A stretch of DNA of 64,000 nucleotides. It comes from Phormidium tenue FACHB-1052 (lineage in GTDB: Bacteria > Cyanobacteriota > Cyanobacteriia > Phormidesmidales > Phormidesmidaceae). Made by a program: the position numbers and the translations under genes. Positions 15,613-24,530 of the stretch are shown in pieces. The notes beneath the pieces are model-generated. The model searched no databases. It saw nothing but the letters and a program-made list of their open reading frames with translations, and was not told the origin of the DNA. The stretch spans positions 1 through 64,000 of the forward strand of contig NZ_JACJQN010000023.1 in NCBI RefSeq assembly GCF_014696675.1, in the 5' to 3' direction. The stretch's first letter is position 1, and every line of letters starts with the position of its first letter.

Positions 15613-15862
15613 GGGGCGTTGTTGCATAAATGGGGTGTTACGGACGGGGTGATGGCTTTAAGGTTTAAGTACCACCCAAAGCCTGACGCCGATGCAGTTC
15701 CGAGTCCGTGGCTGGTCTGAGTATAACGCTGGCTTGAAGCAGCGCACAGATCGACGCACGAGTGCAGATTACTGGGGCGCGACGGAAATCCGAACGAGTG
15801 CCCCAAATCCTGACCCTGTTTTGACCAGCACGAAATTCAGGCATAGCAACACTCTTGAATAA
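15613..15862 (+). pseudogene. IS5-type transposase N-terminal fragment
   Basis: A frame from ATG 15692 to TAA 15862 encodes 56 residues starting MQFRVRGWSEYNAGLKQR, which resembles the N-terminus of IS5-family transposases (RxWxEYxxxLxQRGSLTFW), then loses similarity. GGGCGTTGTTGCATAAAT near 15613 looks like an IS terminal sequence. The rest of the element is absent. It marks the boundary between the sulfur cluster and the replication block. Confidence 0.5.
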
Positions 15863-15866
15863 AAAA

Positions 15867-17597
15867 CTATTGATTAGTGGGGGAGAGTTTCTGAGTAGTC
15901 ATGTCAGCAGGCTTTCCAGCCTCAAGAGAATCAAGCACACGCAGATGATAGAGCAGCAAGAACCACTCATCTTCCGTCAGTTCCGACCAGCGCTTGCCCT
16001 CAAATCGGTCGGCTATGAATTGGCGAATCACGTTCATAGACCAACCTAGGCTTCTGATCTGGTTTTGAATCTGCTCGTGCAGGGCTGAGTCATAGGCAGC
16101 AGGCTCAGCCTCCTGTGGAAAAGCAAGCTCATCCCCCCGCACCCCCCTGTCCGGAGTAAAAGAGTTTATATCCGACCCCACCCCACCGGCGCAAAGCGCC
16201 CCACCCTTCATGTCTCTCTCTGAGGGGTGTAATTCCTTGATTTCTAAAGGGTCTAGCGATTCTAGCATCGCTTCAGATCTCATATTTTCAGGGGCTAGAA
16301 GGCTTGCTAGCTGGGCAATTACACCCTCTTGGTGCTCGGGGTGCCAGAGGCGGAGGTGCTTGTAGAGGGTCTGCTGGCTGACTCTGGCTGCCTGGGCGAT
16401 CGCTCTAGCTCGGGCCGTGATCTGCTCTGGCAGCTCTCCCGCCTTCTCTAGGTTGGTGTAGGCAGTGCAGATGCGGTGCTGGGCGTCTTCGGTCTGCCGC
16501 TGATTAAAAGGCACCAGGTTGTTTTTAGGGTGGCTAGTGTCACGGGTGGGGGTGGTGCCTAGAGGCCAGTAGTAGCCTTCGACGGCTCTGGCCCAAGCGG
16601 TGACTTTGCGCTCGATCTCGTGCTGGTGGCGACAGTGCTGTTCGTAGCCAGGGCAATGGAGGGCGATGCGCAGGGTGTAGTCAATTAGGGCTTGGCCCTG
16701 GAGTCCCTCAAAGACACGACCGTAGCAGGCGATGGTTTTAAGCAGGTGGTTGGTCTGACCGTAGGCGGTCCAGCCTTCGGTAATCTCAAGATCGAGGTCG
16801 TGTCGCCAGCTCTCGACGGGGTGGCTGCGGCGCTTGGGCCACTTGCGGTGGTTGTCGCGGCCAATCTTCATCGCATGGCGCAGGGTGTCCATGTCTTGGT
16901 GGCCAGCTGCACCATCCCAGAGCCAAAAGAATCGGGCCAGGCTAGCACCGGTGGGGTTGAGGTCATCGTCGAGCAGACAGGAGCCGCTGCCGGGTTGGAG
17001 GGGCAGGCGATGGCCCATGTATTCGATAAAGGTTTGAACGCCGTAGGCTTTGACGTTGGGGAAAATTTCGAGCTGCCCCGCTTTCAGGCGGACTCCTTGG
17101 GCTTTGAGGCATTCTTTGAGGGTAACGGCCAGGTTGAAGGTGTTGACCAGCTCAGCAAAAGGAATGTAGAGGTGCAGGCCACCGCTCCAGCTAGAGCGCA
17201 GCAGCAGGGTGCGGGTAATGCCAATAGTCTCTAGAGCAGCACGGATTTGAGCGACCCCGTTGGCGGTGCAGTAGTCGCCGCCAGCGTCGAGGTCGAGCAG
17301 GGCGTAGCGGGTGTCGTGGGTAAAGCGAACGCCGATCAGCTGGTTGGCGTCTTGCCAGTGGTTCCAGAGAACACGGGGTCGCAGCGGGTAGGTGCTGACG
17401 GTCGTCCAGGCGGCTTTGGTGGCGGCGTCATCCGGCAGGTCAGCGCGGATGAAGTTCCAGCGGTAGTGGCCAAAGATTTCACACAGCCGCTGGCCGGTGG
17501 GGTCAGCGGGGAGGGGTTCGGAACGGGGAGCCTTACGCGACGCCTCGCCCCATCCTGTCGATGCGGTCATGGGGGCTTCTCTCTCAAAAAAGAGCAA
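15867..17597 (-). CDS. Plasmid-type replication/primase-like protein
   Basis: The 576-residue protein has an N-terminal domain with the signature residues of the archaeo-eukaryotic primase (Prim-Pol) fold: ALLDLDAGGDY (DxD metal site, about residue 92) and SGGLHLYIPF (sGxH motif, about 130-140). A helical middle follows, then a helix-turn-helix-like RARAIAQAARVSQQTLYKHL near 400. Prim-Pol proteins of this kind initiate replication of plasmids and mobile elements. Two starts are possible: ATG 17597 or, nine codons downstream, ATG 17570 (MTASTG). The upstream hairpin, CopG-type gene and lack of metabolic neighbours support a replicon function. I cannot tell whether it is still active. Confidence 0.7.
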   Translation of the reverse strand: MLFFEREAPMTASTGWGEASRKAPRSEPLPADPTGQRLCEIFGHYRWNFIRADLPDDAATKAAWTTVSTYPLRPRVLWNHWQDANQLIGVRFTHDTRYALLDLDAGGDYCTANGVAQIRAALETIGITRTLLLRSSWSGGLHLYIPFAELVNTFNLAVTLKECLKAQGVRLKAGQLEIFPNVKAYGVQTFIEYMGHRLPLQPGSGSCLLDDDLNPTGASLARFFWLWDGAAGHQDMDTLRHAMKIGRDNHRKWPKRRSHPVESWRHDLDLEITEGWTAYGQTNHLLKTIACYGRVFEGLQGQALIDYTLRIALHCPGYEQHCRHQHEIERKVTAWARAVEGYYWPLGTTPTRDTSHPKNNLVPFNQRQTEDAQHRICTAYTNLEKAGELPEQITARARAIAQAARVSQQTLYKHLRLWHPEHQEGVIAQLASLLAPENMRSEAMLESLDPLEIKELHPSERDMKGGALCAGGVGSDINSFTPDRGVRGDELAFPQEAEPAAYDSALHEQIQNQIRSLGWSMNVIRQFIADRFEGKRWSELTEDEWFLLLYHLRVLDSLEAGKPADMTTQKLSPTNQ

Positions 17598-17603
17598 TGG
17601 GTA

Positions 17604-17725
17604 TTGCCCCGAGAGAGATCCGGTGTTACCATAACCGCATAAGAAATTTGTGCGCGGCTTGGGACTGGTCCTCTCGGGTTTTCGCTTTTTAAAGAGCCGG
17701 TGGCATTTGCTGCCGGTTCTTTTTG
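17604..17725 (+). ncRNA. Possible antisense RNA at the rep leader
   Basis: On the plus strand TTGCCC (17604-17609) and TACCAT (17627-17632) are 17 bases apart, a plausible promoter. About 50 bases further a strong terminator follows: 17691-17700 (AAAGAGCCGG) pairs with 17712-17721 (CCGGTTCTTT) and is followed by more T. A small hairpin GGAC-TG-GTCC lies between. A short RNA of roughly 85 nt made here would be complementary to the leader of the rep mRNA on the minus strand, the arrangement used by countertranscribed RNAs in plasmid copy control. The function is inferred. Confidence 0.4.
17691..17725 (+). terminator. Rho-independent terminator
   Basis: A 10-bp stem with one G-T wobble, an 11-base loop and a T-run (17717-17725) form a typical intrinsic terminator for plus-strand transcription. 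No plus-strand protein gene precedes it, which is why a small RNA is proposed. Confidence 0.65.
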
Positions 17726-17892
17726 CCTATTAAGGGTCTGGTCAGGACGCTTAATACTGATGGACGCGATCGCTAGGGGGTCAACCCAGCGGCGTGTCAA
17801 TCATGGCCGGATCATAGTACAGCTATCTAAACCGAGCAAGGCAAACGCTAAAAATTTGACTTCATCGGTGTTTTGGGGTTATATCGGCCTCC

Positions 17893-18003
17893 TTACGGGC
17901 AACAAAAGACTTTGGTTACCGCTCGCTTAGCGGTAGTTGCCAAGGCTCTAGACCAGCGTCGGTTTAGCCCTGCTTCGATTAGGCGATCGGCGCTCTGGGT
18001 CAT
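17893..18003 (-). CDS. Small ORF overlapping the CopG-type gene
   Basis: A 36-residue frame (MTQSADRLIEAGLNRRW...VFCCP) starts at an ATG that overlaps the stop of the CopG-type gene (ATGA at 18000-18003). The overlap is the usual sign of translational coupling, but the peptide is short and of unknown family. It could be a truncated second gene of a toxin-antitoxin or copy-control pair, or chance. Confidence 0.35.
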   Translation of the reverse strand: MTQSADRLIEAGLNRRWSRALATTAKRAVTKVFCCP

Positions 18004-18170
18004 GACTTTGCCTCCGATGGAATTTCCCCATTCTCCTTAGCAGCCTCAATAGCCCGCTCAATGAGCACAGCGATCATCTGCGACATAGAGCGCCGATCTT
18101 TATGGGCCAGAGCCTTGAGGTCATCTTTCAATTCTTCTTCGATGAACGCCGTAACGGTGATTTTTGCCAT
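18000..18170 (-). CDS. CopG/ribbon-helix-helix small DNA-binding protein
   Basis: The 56-residue product (MAKITVTAFIEEELKDDLKA...) has the RHH layout: a short beta strand (KITVTAFIE), helix A (EELKDDLKALAHKD) and helix B (SMSQMIAVLIERAIEAA). Such proteins act as plasmid copy-number repressors or antitoxins, binding DNA as dimers. It lies about 400 bp upstream of the Rep-like gene on the same strand. A perfect 20-bp palindrome at 18236-18255 upstream of its start is the likely operator. It is too small for many gene finders. Confidence 0.72.
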   Translation of the reverse strand: MAKITVTAFIEEELKDDLKALAHKDRRSMSQMIAVLIERAIEAAKENGEIPSEAKS

Positions 18171-18683
18171 TGCAACAGAGTTGGAGTCTGAAAAACATCA
18201 TACTCACCTGTTCAAAAATTAAACAACTCTAACTAGTAATAAATAAATTTATTACAATCCTAACAAGATCTGTCAGGATGCGCCAAGCCGCGAAATGGCA
18301 TAGGTACAGAACTGGGCCTAGTTGGCTCACTGGTTGTCGTGCCATGATGCGCCTATCCTCACCCTACGCTGAATTTTGCAGACGTTTCAGACGGTTTACC
18401 TAGTAGTCTGCCAAGCCAAAGGTGACAAGTTAAGGGGAGTTCAATCTGCTGTTTACCGCAACGCTGGCAGAGGATGTAGGCCGAACCTGCGAAGGAAGCA
18501 ATTATGAATGTAATTTTGGCAGTATAGCCAGCCACCAATGGTAGCTCTGGTGTCGTGCACACAATCGCTGGTATCGGTGTCAGTGTGGAGATAGGAGCCG
18601 ATCTACACCGCCCCAGGGAAGATGCTAAGCACTGAATTTGTGCTCGACGGTTTCAACGCCGCACACCTCACCTATCCGCAACC
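18171..18683. promoter_or_regulatory. Upstream region of the CopG gene with perfect palindrome
   Basis: GTAATAAAT (18236-18244), AA, ATTTATTAC (18247-18255) is a perfect 20-bp palindrome. CAGAGTTG (18175-18182) and CAACTCT (18224-18230) form a second inverted pair. Both fit operators for the CopG-type protein. The rest, to 18683, shows no supported gene; a 67-codon minus-strand frame at 18359-18562 has no family features. Confidence 0.5.
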
Positions 18684-19064
18684 ATGACTGACAACACCGC
18701 AGACCTAGCCCGCGCCCTGAAGCAGATTGAAGTCGCTACGATGGCGATCGCCGCGAGTAACCCACCCAACTGGAAACGCCCACTATCGGCCTACAAAAAC
18801 GGCTGGGTGGCTGCCATCGGTGCGATCGAGGTCGCCCACGACGACCACGGCCCCACCGTCATCTGGTGGATGGGCCATCATTACACCCGCCGCAGCGGCA
18901 GTAACCCCAAGTTTGGTGCGGCGATTTGGTTCAGCCGCAGTATGGGCAAAGGCGAAGATGGCGAGGCTTCCTACGTGAGGCTGATTACCTTCGCTGACGG
19001 CCCTGCACCCACAGCAGAGCCGCTGCCTGACTACGTGGTAAAGGCTCTCGATCGCAGCAAATAG
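18684..19064 (+). CDS. Hypothetical protein
   Basis: The 126-residue soluble protein (MTDNTADLARALKQIEVATM...) has an N-terminal helix, then sequence rich in Trp, Gly and His (WKRPLSAYKNGWVAAIGAIE, VIWWMGHHYTRR, GAAIWFSRSMG), suggesting a compact alpha/beta fold. I do not recognise the family. Coding bias is like the neighbours and it has a clear ATG. It sits alone between the replication block and the polysaccharide region and may belong to the former plasmid. Confidence 0.65.
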   Translation: MTDNTADLARALKQIEVATMAIAASNPPNWKRPLSAYKNGWVAAIGAIEVAHDDHGPTVIWWMGHHYTRRSGSNPKFGAAIWFSRSMGKGEDGEASYVRLITFADGPAPTAEPLPDYVVKALDRSK

Positions 19065-19163
19065 CGCGTCCACAACGGCTCAGATAGGCACCGCAATCGC
19101 CTCAACGGATATGGGTGGCTCGTACTCTGGGCCTGGCCTGGCAGATTGACCCTAATTCATTTT

Positions 19164-19616
19164 TTAATTATGCAATGCCGAGAAGTTTGAAGAGTGGGTT
19201 AAGGGCGGAGCGGATGGGGTAGAGTACCGGAGCGTTGGAGTAGCGATCGCAAATTGTTTAAATAGCTCGTTCATCAAGCTCTGACACATGGCTTCACGCA
19301 ATTTGTCACTGACCCAATCGAGAACGTGGGGCACAGCCACCCATACCCCCCACTCGTTCTGATTAACATCAATCCACCATGAATCAATAAATTCAACAAC
19401 AGGTGCTTCGATAAAAAATACCCGTTGTTTTTGGGTACGACTGCCTAAGGTTTGTTGCGATCGCTGGCTCAGCATTTCCCACCGTAGGGGTGAAAAGTAA
19501 ACCAGATCAGAAGCACTGAATAGGCGATCTTCAGTGCTTACCATAGACGGGCTATAGCTATTTGAGGTGCCAGTTTTAATGATCATTCGCTTTTTTGCAG
19601 TTTGGTGAGTTGGCAT
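19164..19616 (-). pseudogene. Truncated glycosyltransferase paralogue
   Basis: About 150 residues matching only the N-terminal third of the glycosyltransferase at 23196-24530: LVYFSPLRWEMLSQRSQQTL versus LICFSHLRWDFVYQRPQHLL, GVWVAVPHVLDWVSDKLREA versus GVWIVVPHISESLSDEGF, and a final YSTPSAPPLTH versus YYTPMAVPFTH. The frame then ends, so the acceptor half and the whole nucleotide-sugar domain are missing. It lies 17 bp after the GH1-RmlD gene and may be a partial duplication of the operon's first gene. Confidence 0.7.
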
Positions 19617-19633
19617 TTTTAGGAACGATGTCT

Positions 19634-21892
19634 CTACCCATAGACTCGATCGCACTCATGCAAATATTGAGCGATCGCCCGATCTAGATCGGGCAGCAAT
19701 ACCCCACGTTCGCTGCTGAGCACACTATAAGCGGGGCGAGATGCCGCATAGCCAAAGCTATGGGTGGAGCAAGATTGAATGGCGGAAGCATCTAACCCAG
19801 CTAGCTGCGCTGTCTGACGGGCAAGGTCGGCCCAGGCGATCGCCCCTGGATTGGCTAGGTGCCAGATACCGCGCTCGCCATCGATCAGTAAGTCAAGGCT
19901 GGCATTTACCAAATCGGGAACATAGGTGGGGGACACGATCGCATCTTCTGCCGCTAAAAAGGGCTGACCTGCCTTCAGGGTGCGCAGGGCAACCGTCAGG
20001 AAGTTGTGATCATCCCAGGGGCCAAAGAAAGCACTGGTGCGAATCACTAAAGACTCGGGATAGTGATGCAGCACCTGCCGTTCTCCCTGAACCTTGCTGT
20101 GGCCGTAGACATTCAGCGGCGCGACGGGATCGCTTTCCAGGTAGGGCTGTTGGCGATCGCCATCAAACACCAGATCCGAGGAAAAGGTAATCAGCCCAAT
20201 CTTTCGCTGGGCACAACTTTCCGCCAGAATAGCGGCCCCATCCGCATTAATGCTGCGGCACAGGTGAGACTCCCGCTCTGCATCATCGACGCGCACATAT
20301 CCCGCCGCATTGATCACGGCCCACGGCTGCATTTCCGCCAGCACCTGCTCAACCATGACTGGATTAGTAATATCCATCTCCTGGCGGCTCAGCAGGCGGT
20401 AGGGAATGCCTCGCACATCACAGATGCGGGCAAAGGCTTTACCGAGGGTGCCAGTCGCTCCGGTGATGAGGAGGGGAGATGGGGTAAGGGGGTGAGGGGG
20501 TGAGGGGTGGGTAGATAGGAAATTAGCAGACTCTTCTGACGTGTGGGAAGCAGTACTGAAACAGGAAACAGGCGGATAAAACAGCCGCTCGCTCCGTTGC
20601 CACCAGCCGGGGACGGCTAAAAGGGGGTGATCGTAGGACTCGCCTTGGGAGAGGTGGCGGAGCATGGTGGCGATCGCCGTGGGCCGGGGCTGGGGCGATG
20701 GCAGAACGCTGTTGCACGGTGGGCGCACGTCAAAAACGCCCGGTTCATAAAAGCACTCGTCGCGGGTGACAAGGCTATTCCAGTCGTAGGCACCCAGGAG
20801 CGACCAGGCGGTGACAGCGCGCAGGTCTACCCCATCCTGGTGCAGGCGTTGGGCGGCATCCCAAATTTCCTTAAGCCAGCGCAGTTGTTCTTCTCGGGTG
20901 CAGCCCAGGTGAACCTCGGTGATGGCGATGGGCTGGTGGTAGCGATCCCAAACTTCCTTCAGCAAGACATCGGGGGGACAAATGCCTGCCTCGCAGACCC
21001 GCACGGCTTCTACATCGGCGTATTGATGCTGCCCGTTGCCGCCATAGGTGTGAGACGGGTAGCGATCGAGCCGTTCATCCAGGAAGCGATCGCTGGTCAA
21101 ATAGCGGTTGATGCCAAAAATATCCGGTGGGCAGGGATGATCGAGAAACCACGACAGGTCAGCCTCATCGGCCCCACTCCAGCGCAGGTAATGCCATAAC
21201 TCATGGTTCTGATCAATTCGGCCACAGAGCAGATCAAAGGATAGCCAGCGCCGCGCATTTTCAAAATCAACTTGATAGCTTAACAGTGGCGTACCAAAGA
21301 CCTTGCCCAGGTCTTCGGTCTGCACCAGTTTCGCCGCCGGATTGATGCGACGAATGGCCTGCATAGACAGGGCAACCCCACGGCACTGATTTAACAAGGC
21401 TTGAATAAAGCTGCGATCGTCCTGGGCGTGGGGGTGCCAGTGGCCATACAACCCGCTGAAGCGAGCGGTGGTCAGGGGTTCATTAACTGGGGTGTAATAT
21501 TCCAGCCAGGGATAGCGAGTAGCAACGGCCTCGGCAAACTGAGCCAGGCCGTTGGCAAACTCCGGGTCTAACAAACTGGTGTGGGGCGGGCCACTGCCGT
21601 GATGCACCAGACCCACAATGGGACGGATGCCGATATCGTCCAGGTAGGTCAACCGCTGGTCTGCCCAACTCCAGTCGGCCTGCTCTGGGCCATGGGGGGC
21701 GGTGCGTTCCCAGAGGATAGGATAGCGGATGGCCTGAATGCCCAGGGTGGCAAAGCAGTCGAGGTCTTCGATGCGGGCATCGTGACCACTGCGCTGAAGC
21801 TGATCAAAGTAGCGATCGCCCACCCGGTTCACGGTGCATTCAACACCACCCCACAGCTCTAGCTTGGGTGAAATCTGATTGACACTCATCAC
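19634..21892 (-). CDS. Family 1 glycosidase-like / RmlD-like sugar-nucleotide reductase fusion
   Basis: This 752-residue fusion has two enzymes. Residues about 8-400 resemble family 1 glycoside hydrolases, with candidate acid/base Glu138 in YTPVNEPL and nucleophile in PIAITEVHLG. Residues about 472-752 are a short-chain reductase of the dTDP-4-dehydrorhamnose reductase (RmlD) type: ITGATGTLG for the cofactor, SSDLVFDG, and the YxxxK pair in VYGHSKVQGE. A Ser/Pro linker joins them. Similar fusions occur in cyanobacterial and proteobacterial exopolysaccharide loci; their exact reaction is not established. It follows the UDP-galactopyranose mutase gene by about 14 bp and is probably co-transcribed with it. 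Confidence 0.85.
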   Translation of the reverse strand: MMSVNQISPKLELWGGVECTVNRVGDRYFDQLQRSGHDARIEDLDCFATLGIQAIRYPILWERTAPHGPEQADWSWADQRLTYLDDIGIRPIVGLVHHGSGPPHTSLLDPEFANGLAQFAEAVATRYPWLEYYTPVNEPLTTARFSGLYGHWHPHAQDDRSFIQALLNQCRGVALSMQAIRRINPAAKLVQTEDLGKVFGTPLLSYQVDFENARRWLSFDLLCGRIDQNHELWHYLRWSGADEADLSWFLDHPCPPDIFGINRYLTSDRFLDERLDRYPSHTYGGNGQHQYADVEAVRVCEAGICPPDVLLKEVWDRYHQPIAITEVHLGCTREEQLRWLKEIWDAAQRLHQDGVDLRAVTAWSLLGAYDWNSLVTRDECFYEPGVFDVRPPCNSVLPSPQPRPTAIATMLRHLSQGESYDHPLLAVPGWWQRSERLFYPPVSCFSTASHTSEESANFLSTHPSPPHPLTPSPLLITGATGTLGKAFARICDVRGIPYRLLSRQEMDITNPVMVEQVLAEMQPWAVINAAGYVRVDDAERESHLCRSINADGAAILAESCAQRKIGLITFSSDLVFDGDRQQPYLESDPVAPLNVYGHSKVQGERQVLHHYPESLVIRTSAFFGPWDDHNFLTVALRTLKAGQPFLAAEDAIVSPTYVPDLVNASLDLLIDGERGIWHLANPGAIAWADLARQTAQLAGLDASAIQSCSTHSFGYAASRPAYSVLSSERGVLLPDLDRAIAQYLHECDRVYG
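20478..20516. repeat. G-rich short tandem repeat in the fusion linker
   Basis: The linker between the glycosidase and reductase domains is encoded by repeats of GGGGTGA/GGGGTAA on the plus strand, giving SPPHPLTPSP on the coding strand. The run can change length by slippage, which would alter the linker or shift the frame. Confidence 0.55.
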
Positions 21893-21906
21893 ACACTCAC
21901 TATTGC

Positions 21907-23172
21907 TTAACGGGCTTTACCATTTTGGTCGGCTTTGCCTGCCGCGACAGGAGCAGCGGAATGGTTAAAGCCGTTGCTAGAAGCAGCCTTAAAGGCACGA
22001 TTGCCATTGCCGTTAGACCCATTAGACGTAGGCGTGATGGGTTGCTTCGCGGGTTGGCTGGCTTGCTTGGGGTGCCAAGTTGGGCGATCGGCCAGTTGGG
22101 CATGGAGTGCTAAGGCTTGAGCCACCACCTGATCCATGTTGTAGTACTTGTAGGTGGCGAGCCGCCCCACAAAGTGAACCCCCGGTTCGGCATCGGCTAA
22201 AGCTTTGTATTGCTTGTAAAGTTCGGCATTTTCGGGGCGCGGTACGGGATAGTAGGGATCGCCCTCGGCCTGGGGATATTCGTAGACAATGCTGGTTTTG
22301 GGGTGTTCCTGCCCAGTCAAGTATTTGAACTCGGTGACCCGGGTGTAGAGGTGTTCATTGGGATAGTTAATCACGGCCTGGGGCTGATGCACGTCCTGAT
22401 TCAGCGTTTCATGCTTGAAGTCGAGGGAGCGATAGGGCAGCTTGCCGTAGCAATAATCAAAGAAACCATCCACCGGGCCGGTATAAATCATTTCCTGGTA
22501 GGGAATGACATCCTGAATTTCCCGGTAATCGGTGTTGAGCATGATTTTGATATTGGGATGCGCCAACATCTGCTCAAACATGCGGGTGTAGCCGTGGAGC
22601 GGCATGGCCTGGTAAGTATCGGTGAAGTAGCGATCGTCCCGGTTGGTGCGAGTGGGAACGCGAGCGGTAACGGATTTATCTAGCTCGGAAGGGTCGACGC
22701 CCCACTGCTTACGGGTGTAGTTGCGAAAGAACTTTTCGTAAAGCTCTCGCCCCACTTTGCTCACCACCACATCTTCAGAGGTGCGAATGTACTCTTTAGT
22801 CTCGGCTAGGGAGGCTAGAAATTCCTCCACCTCAAAGGCGGTCAGCTTCAGTCCGTACAGCTTATTAATGGTGTCTAAGTTGATGGGAATGGGGACTAAT
22901 TGGCCATCCACACTGGCTAAAACTCGGTGTTCGTAGCGTCGCCACTGGGTAAAGCTAGACAAATATTCAAATACATCACGGGAGTTGGTATGAAAGATGT
23001 GGGGGCCATATTTATGCACCAAAATCCCGTCTTCGTTGTAGTGGTCGTAGGCATTGCCACCGATATGATTGCGAGTATCTACAATCAGAATTTTTTTATT
23101 TTCTTGAGTGGCTAAGCGCTCTGCCAAAACACTGCCAGCAAAGCCAGCACCAACAATTAAATAGTCAAACAT
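21907..23172 (-). CDS. glf: UDP-galactopyranose mutase
   Basis: The 421-residue FAD enzyme converts UDP-galactopyranose to UDP-galactofuranose for galactofuranose-containing polysaccharide. The N-terminal FAD motif is VGAGFAGSVLAERLA, then NHIGGNAYDHYNEDG and the family signature HKYGPHIFHTN. Other matches are RKQWGVDPSELDKSV and VHFVGRLATYKYYNMDQVV near the C-terminal core. The core ends near residue 370; the last ~50 residues (Gln, Asn, Ser, Ala-rich) are an extra low-complexity tail. The gene sits between a glycosyltransferase and the GH1-RmlD fusion. Confidence 0.95.
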   Translation of the reverse strand: MFDYLIVGAGFAGSVLAERLATQENKKILIVDTRNHIGGNAYDHYNEDGILVHKYGPHIFHTNSRDVFEYLSSFTQWRRYEHRVLASVDGQLVPIPINLDTINKLYGLKLTAFEVEEFLASLAETKEYIRTSEDVVVSKVGRELYEKFFRNYTRKQWGVDPSELDKSVTARVPTRTNRDDRYFTDTYQAMPLHGYTRMFEQMLAHPNIKIMLNTDYREIQDVIPYQEMIYTGPVDGFFDYCYGKLPYRSLDFKHETLNQDVHQPQAVINYPNEHLYTRVTEFKYLTGQEHPKTSIVYEYPQAEGDPYYPVPRPENAELYKQYKALADAEPGVHFVGRLATYKYYNMDQVVAQALALHAQLADRPTWHPKQASQPAKQPITPTSNGSNGNGNRAFKAASSNGFNHSAAPVAAGKADQNGKAR

Positions 23173-23195
23173 GGGGGCACTCCTTGCGGTGAAAA

Positions 23196-24530
23196 TTAGA
23201 TCGCGAGCTGGTCAACGTTGGCTGCGATCGCCGTTGGATATTTGGTCTTAGACGGGGGAGTCTCGCGGGCGTTGGTGGCGATCGCCGCCTCAATCCGGTC
23301 ATTCATAGCCTGCCAGGTCAAATCCCAGGAGGTTTGAGCCAGCCGGGCATCAACTCGGTCGAGCCAGTCTGAATGGGTTTGGCCTTGGGCGAGAGCAGCG
23401 GCGATCGCCGCCACAAACTCCGGCACCGTATCGGCAATGTGAACCAGGTTTTCGTCGCCGTAGGGCCGCACCACATCTTTGATCGAGGTAGACACCACCG
23501 GTTTTCCACCCGCCAGGTATTCTGGTGTTTTGGTCGGGCTGATGAAACGAGTCGATTCGTTGCGGGCAAACAGCAGCAGAGCCACATCCCAACCGGCTAA
23601 ATAGTGAGGCAATTCTTGATAGGATTTGCTCCCTAGATAATGAATATTGGGACGTTGAGGCAAGGATTCCGAGTCAATTTTGGCGATCGGGCCAACCATA
23701 ACTAAGTGCCAGTCGGGCCGAGCCTGGGCAATTCCATCCAACAACTCCAGATCTAGCCGTTCATCAATCACCCCATAAAATCCCAAACGGGGATGGGGAA
23801 TATTGGCCTGATCGTGTGGCTCGGGTAGGGGCTGCCGAGCTTGGGCAAAGTGAGCCGCGTCGATGCTGCTGGGAAAGGCATGGACACTTGAATGCTGGTG
23901 CTGCTTGGCTTCGTAGAGGCTGTGTCCACCCGTAAATACGAGGTCGGCCAGCTCAAACAAACGGGCTTCCCAAGCTTGCAGTTGAGGGTGGGCTCCTTTA
24001 AAGGCGGAAAGCTCATCCATGCAGTCATACACCACGGCGGACGCAGGCAGATGATGGGTAAACGGCACTGCCATCGGCGTGTAATACCAGAGGATCGGCT
24101 GTTGAATTTGAGCCTCGGCAAACAGGGTATTCAACAACTGTTGTAGGGAGAGGGTAAATCCCTCATCGCTCAGGCTTTCGGAAATATGGGGAACAACAAT
24201 CCACACCCCACAATCACGCTTGCTAATGTCGAGCCAGGAAGTCTCGTCAGGAACGGCGATCGGCTCCTCCACGACAAAAACACGGCGGGCCTGAGCACAA
24301 CGGCTGAGCAAATGCTGAGGCCGCTGATAGACAAAATCCCATCGCAGATGGGAGAAACAAATCAAATCTGGCGCTCCCAGTGCTGGGGATGCTAACTCCG
24401 TACCTTCAGGCCACCGTAAAATAAGAGATGCGGCGCTTTGCGCCAAATAAGGATGATCTTCTATCGAATTCTTATCTGACAACCTTCTATTAAGATAGCG
24501 CTCTGAAATATAGTGGGTTGACATCTTCAC
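23196..24530 (-). CDS. Glycosyltransferase (GT-B, group 1-like)
   Basis: The 444-residue protein has an N-terminal acceptor region (LICFSHLRWDFVYQRPQHLL) and a C-terminal nucleotide-sugar domain with LGFYGVIDERLDLELLDGIA, FISPTKTPEYLAGGKPVVST and a conserved Glu in the latter, as in GT1/GT4-type retaining transferases. It is the first gene of a minus-strand run with glf and the GH1-RmlD fusion, so it probably transfers galactofuranose or another sugar to a polysaccharide. Its first third is duplicated as the truncated copy at 19164-19616. Confidence 0.85.
   Translation of the reverse strand: MKMSTHYISERYLNRRLSDKNSIEDHPYLAQSAASLILRWPEGTELASPALGAPDLICFSHLRWDFVYQRPQHLLSRCAQARRVFVVEEPIAVPDETSWLDISKRDCGVWIVVPHISESLSDEGFTLSLQQLLNTLFAEAQIQQPILWYYTPMAVPFTHHLPASAVVYDCMDELSAFKGAHPQLQAWEARLFELADLVFTGGHSLYEAKQHQHSSVHAFPSSIDAAHFAQARQPLPEPHDQANIPHPRLGFYGVIDERLDLELLDGIAQARPDWHLVMVGPIAKIDSESLPQRPNIHYLGSKSYQELPHYLAGWDVALLLFARNESTRFISPTKTPEYLAGGKPVVSTSIKDVVRPYGDENLVHIADTVPEFVAAIAAALAQGQTHSDWLDRVDARLAQTSWDLTWQAMNDRIEAAIATNARETPPSKTKYPTAIAANVDQLAI

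Noticed and set aside
16692-17234. 180-codon plus-strand open frame inside the Rep-like gene
   Set aside because: Antisense shadow; the minus-strand frame carries recognisable primase motifs and this one has no family features.
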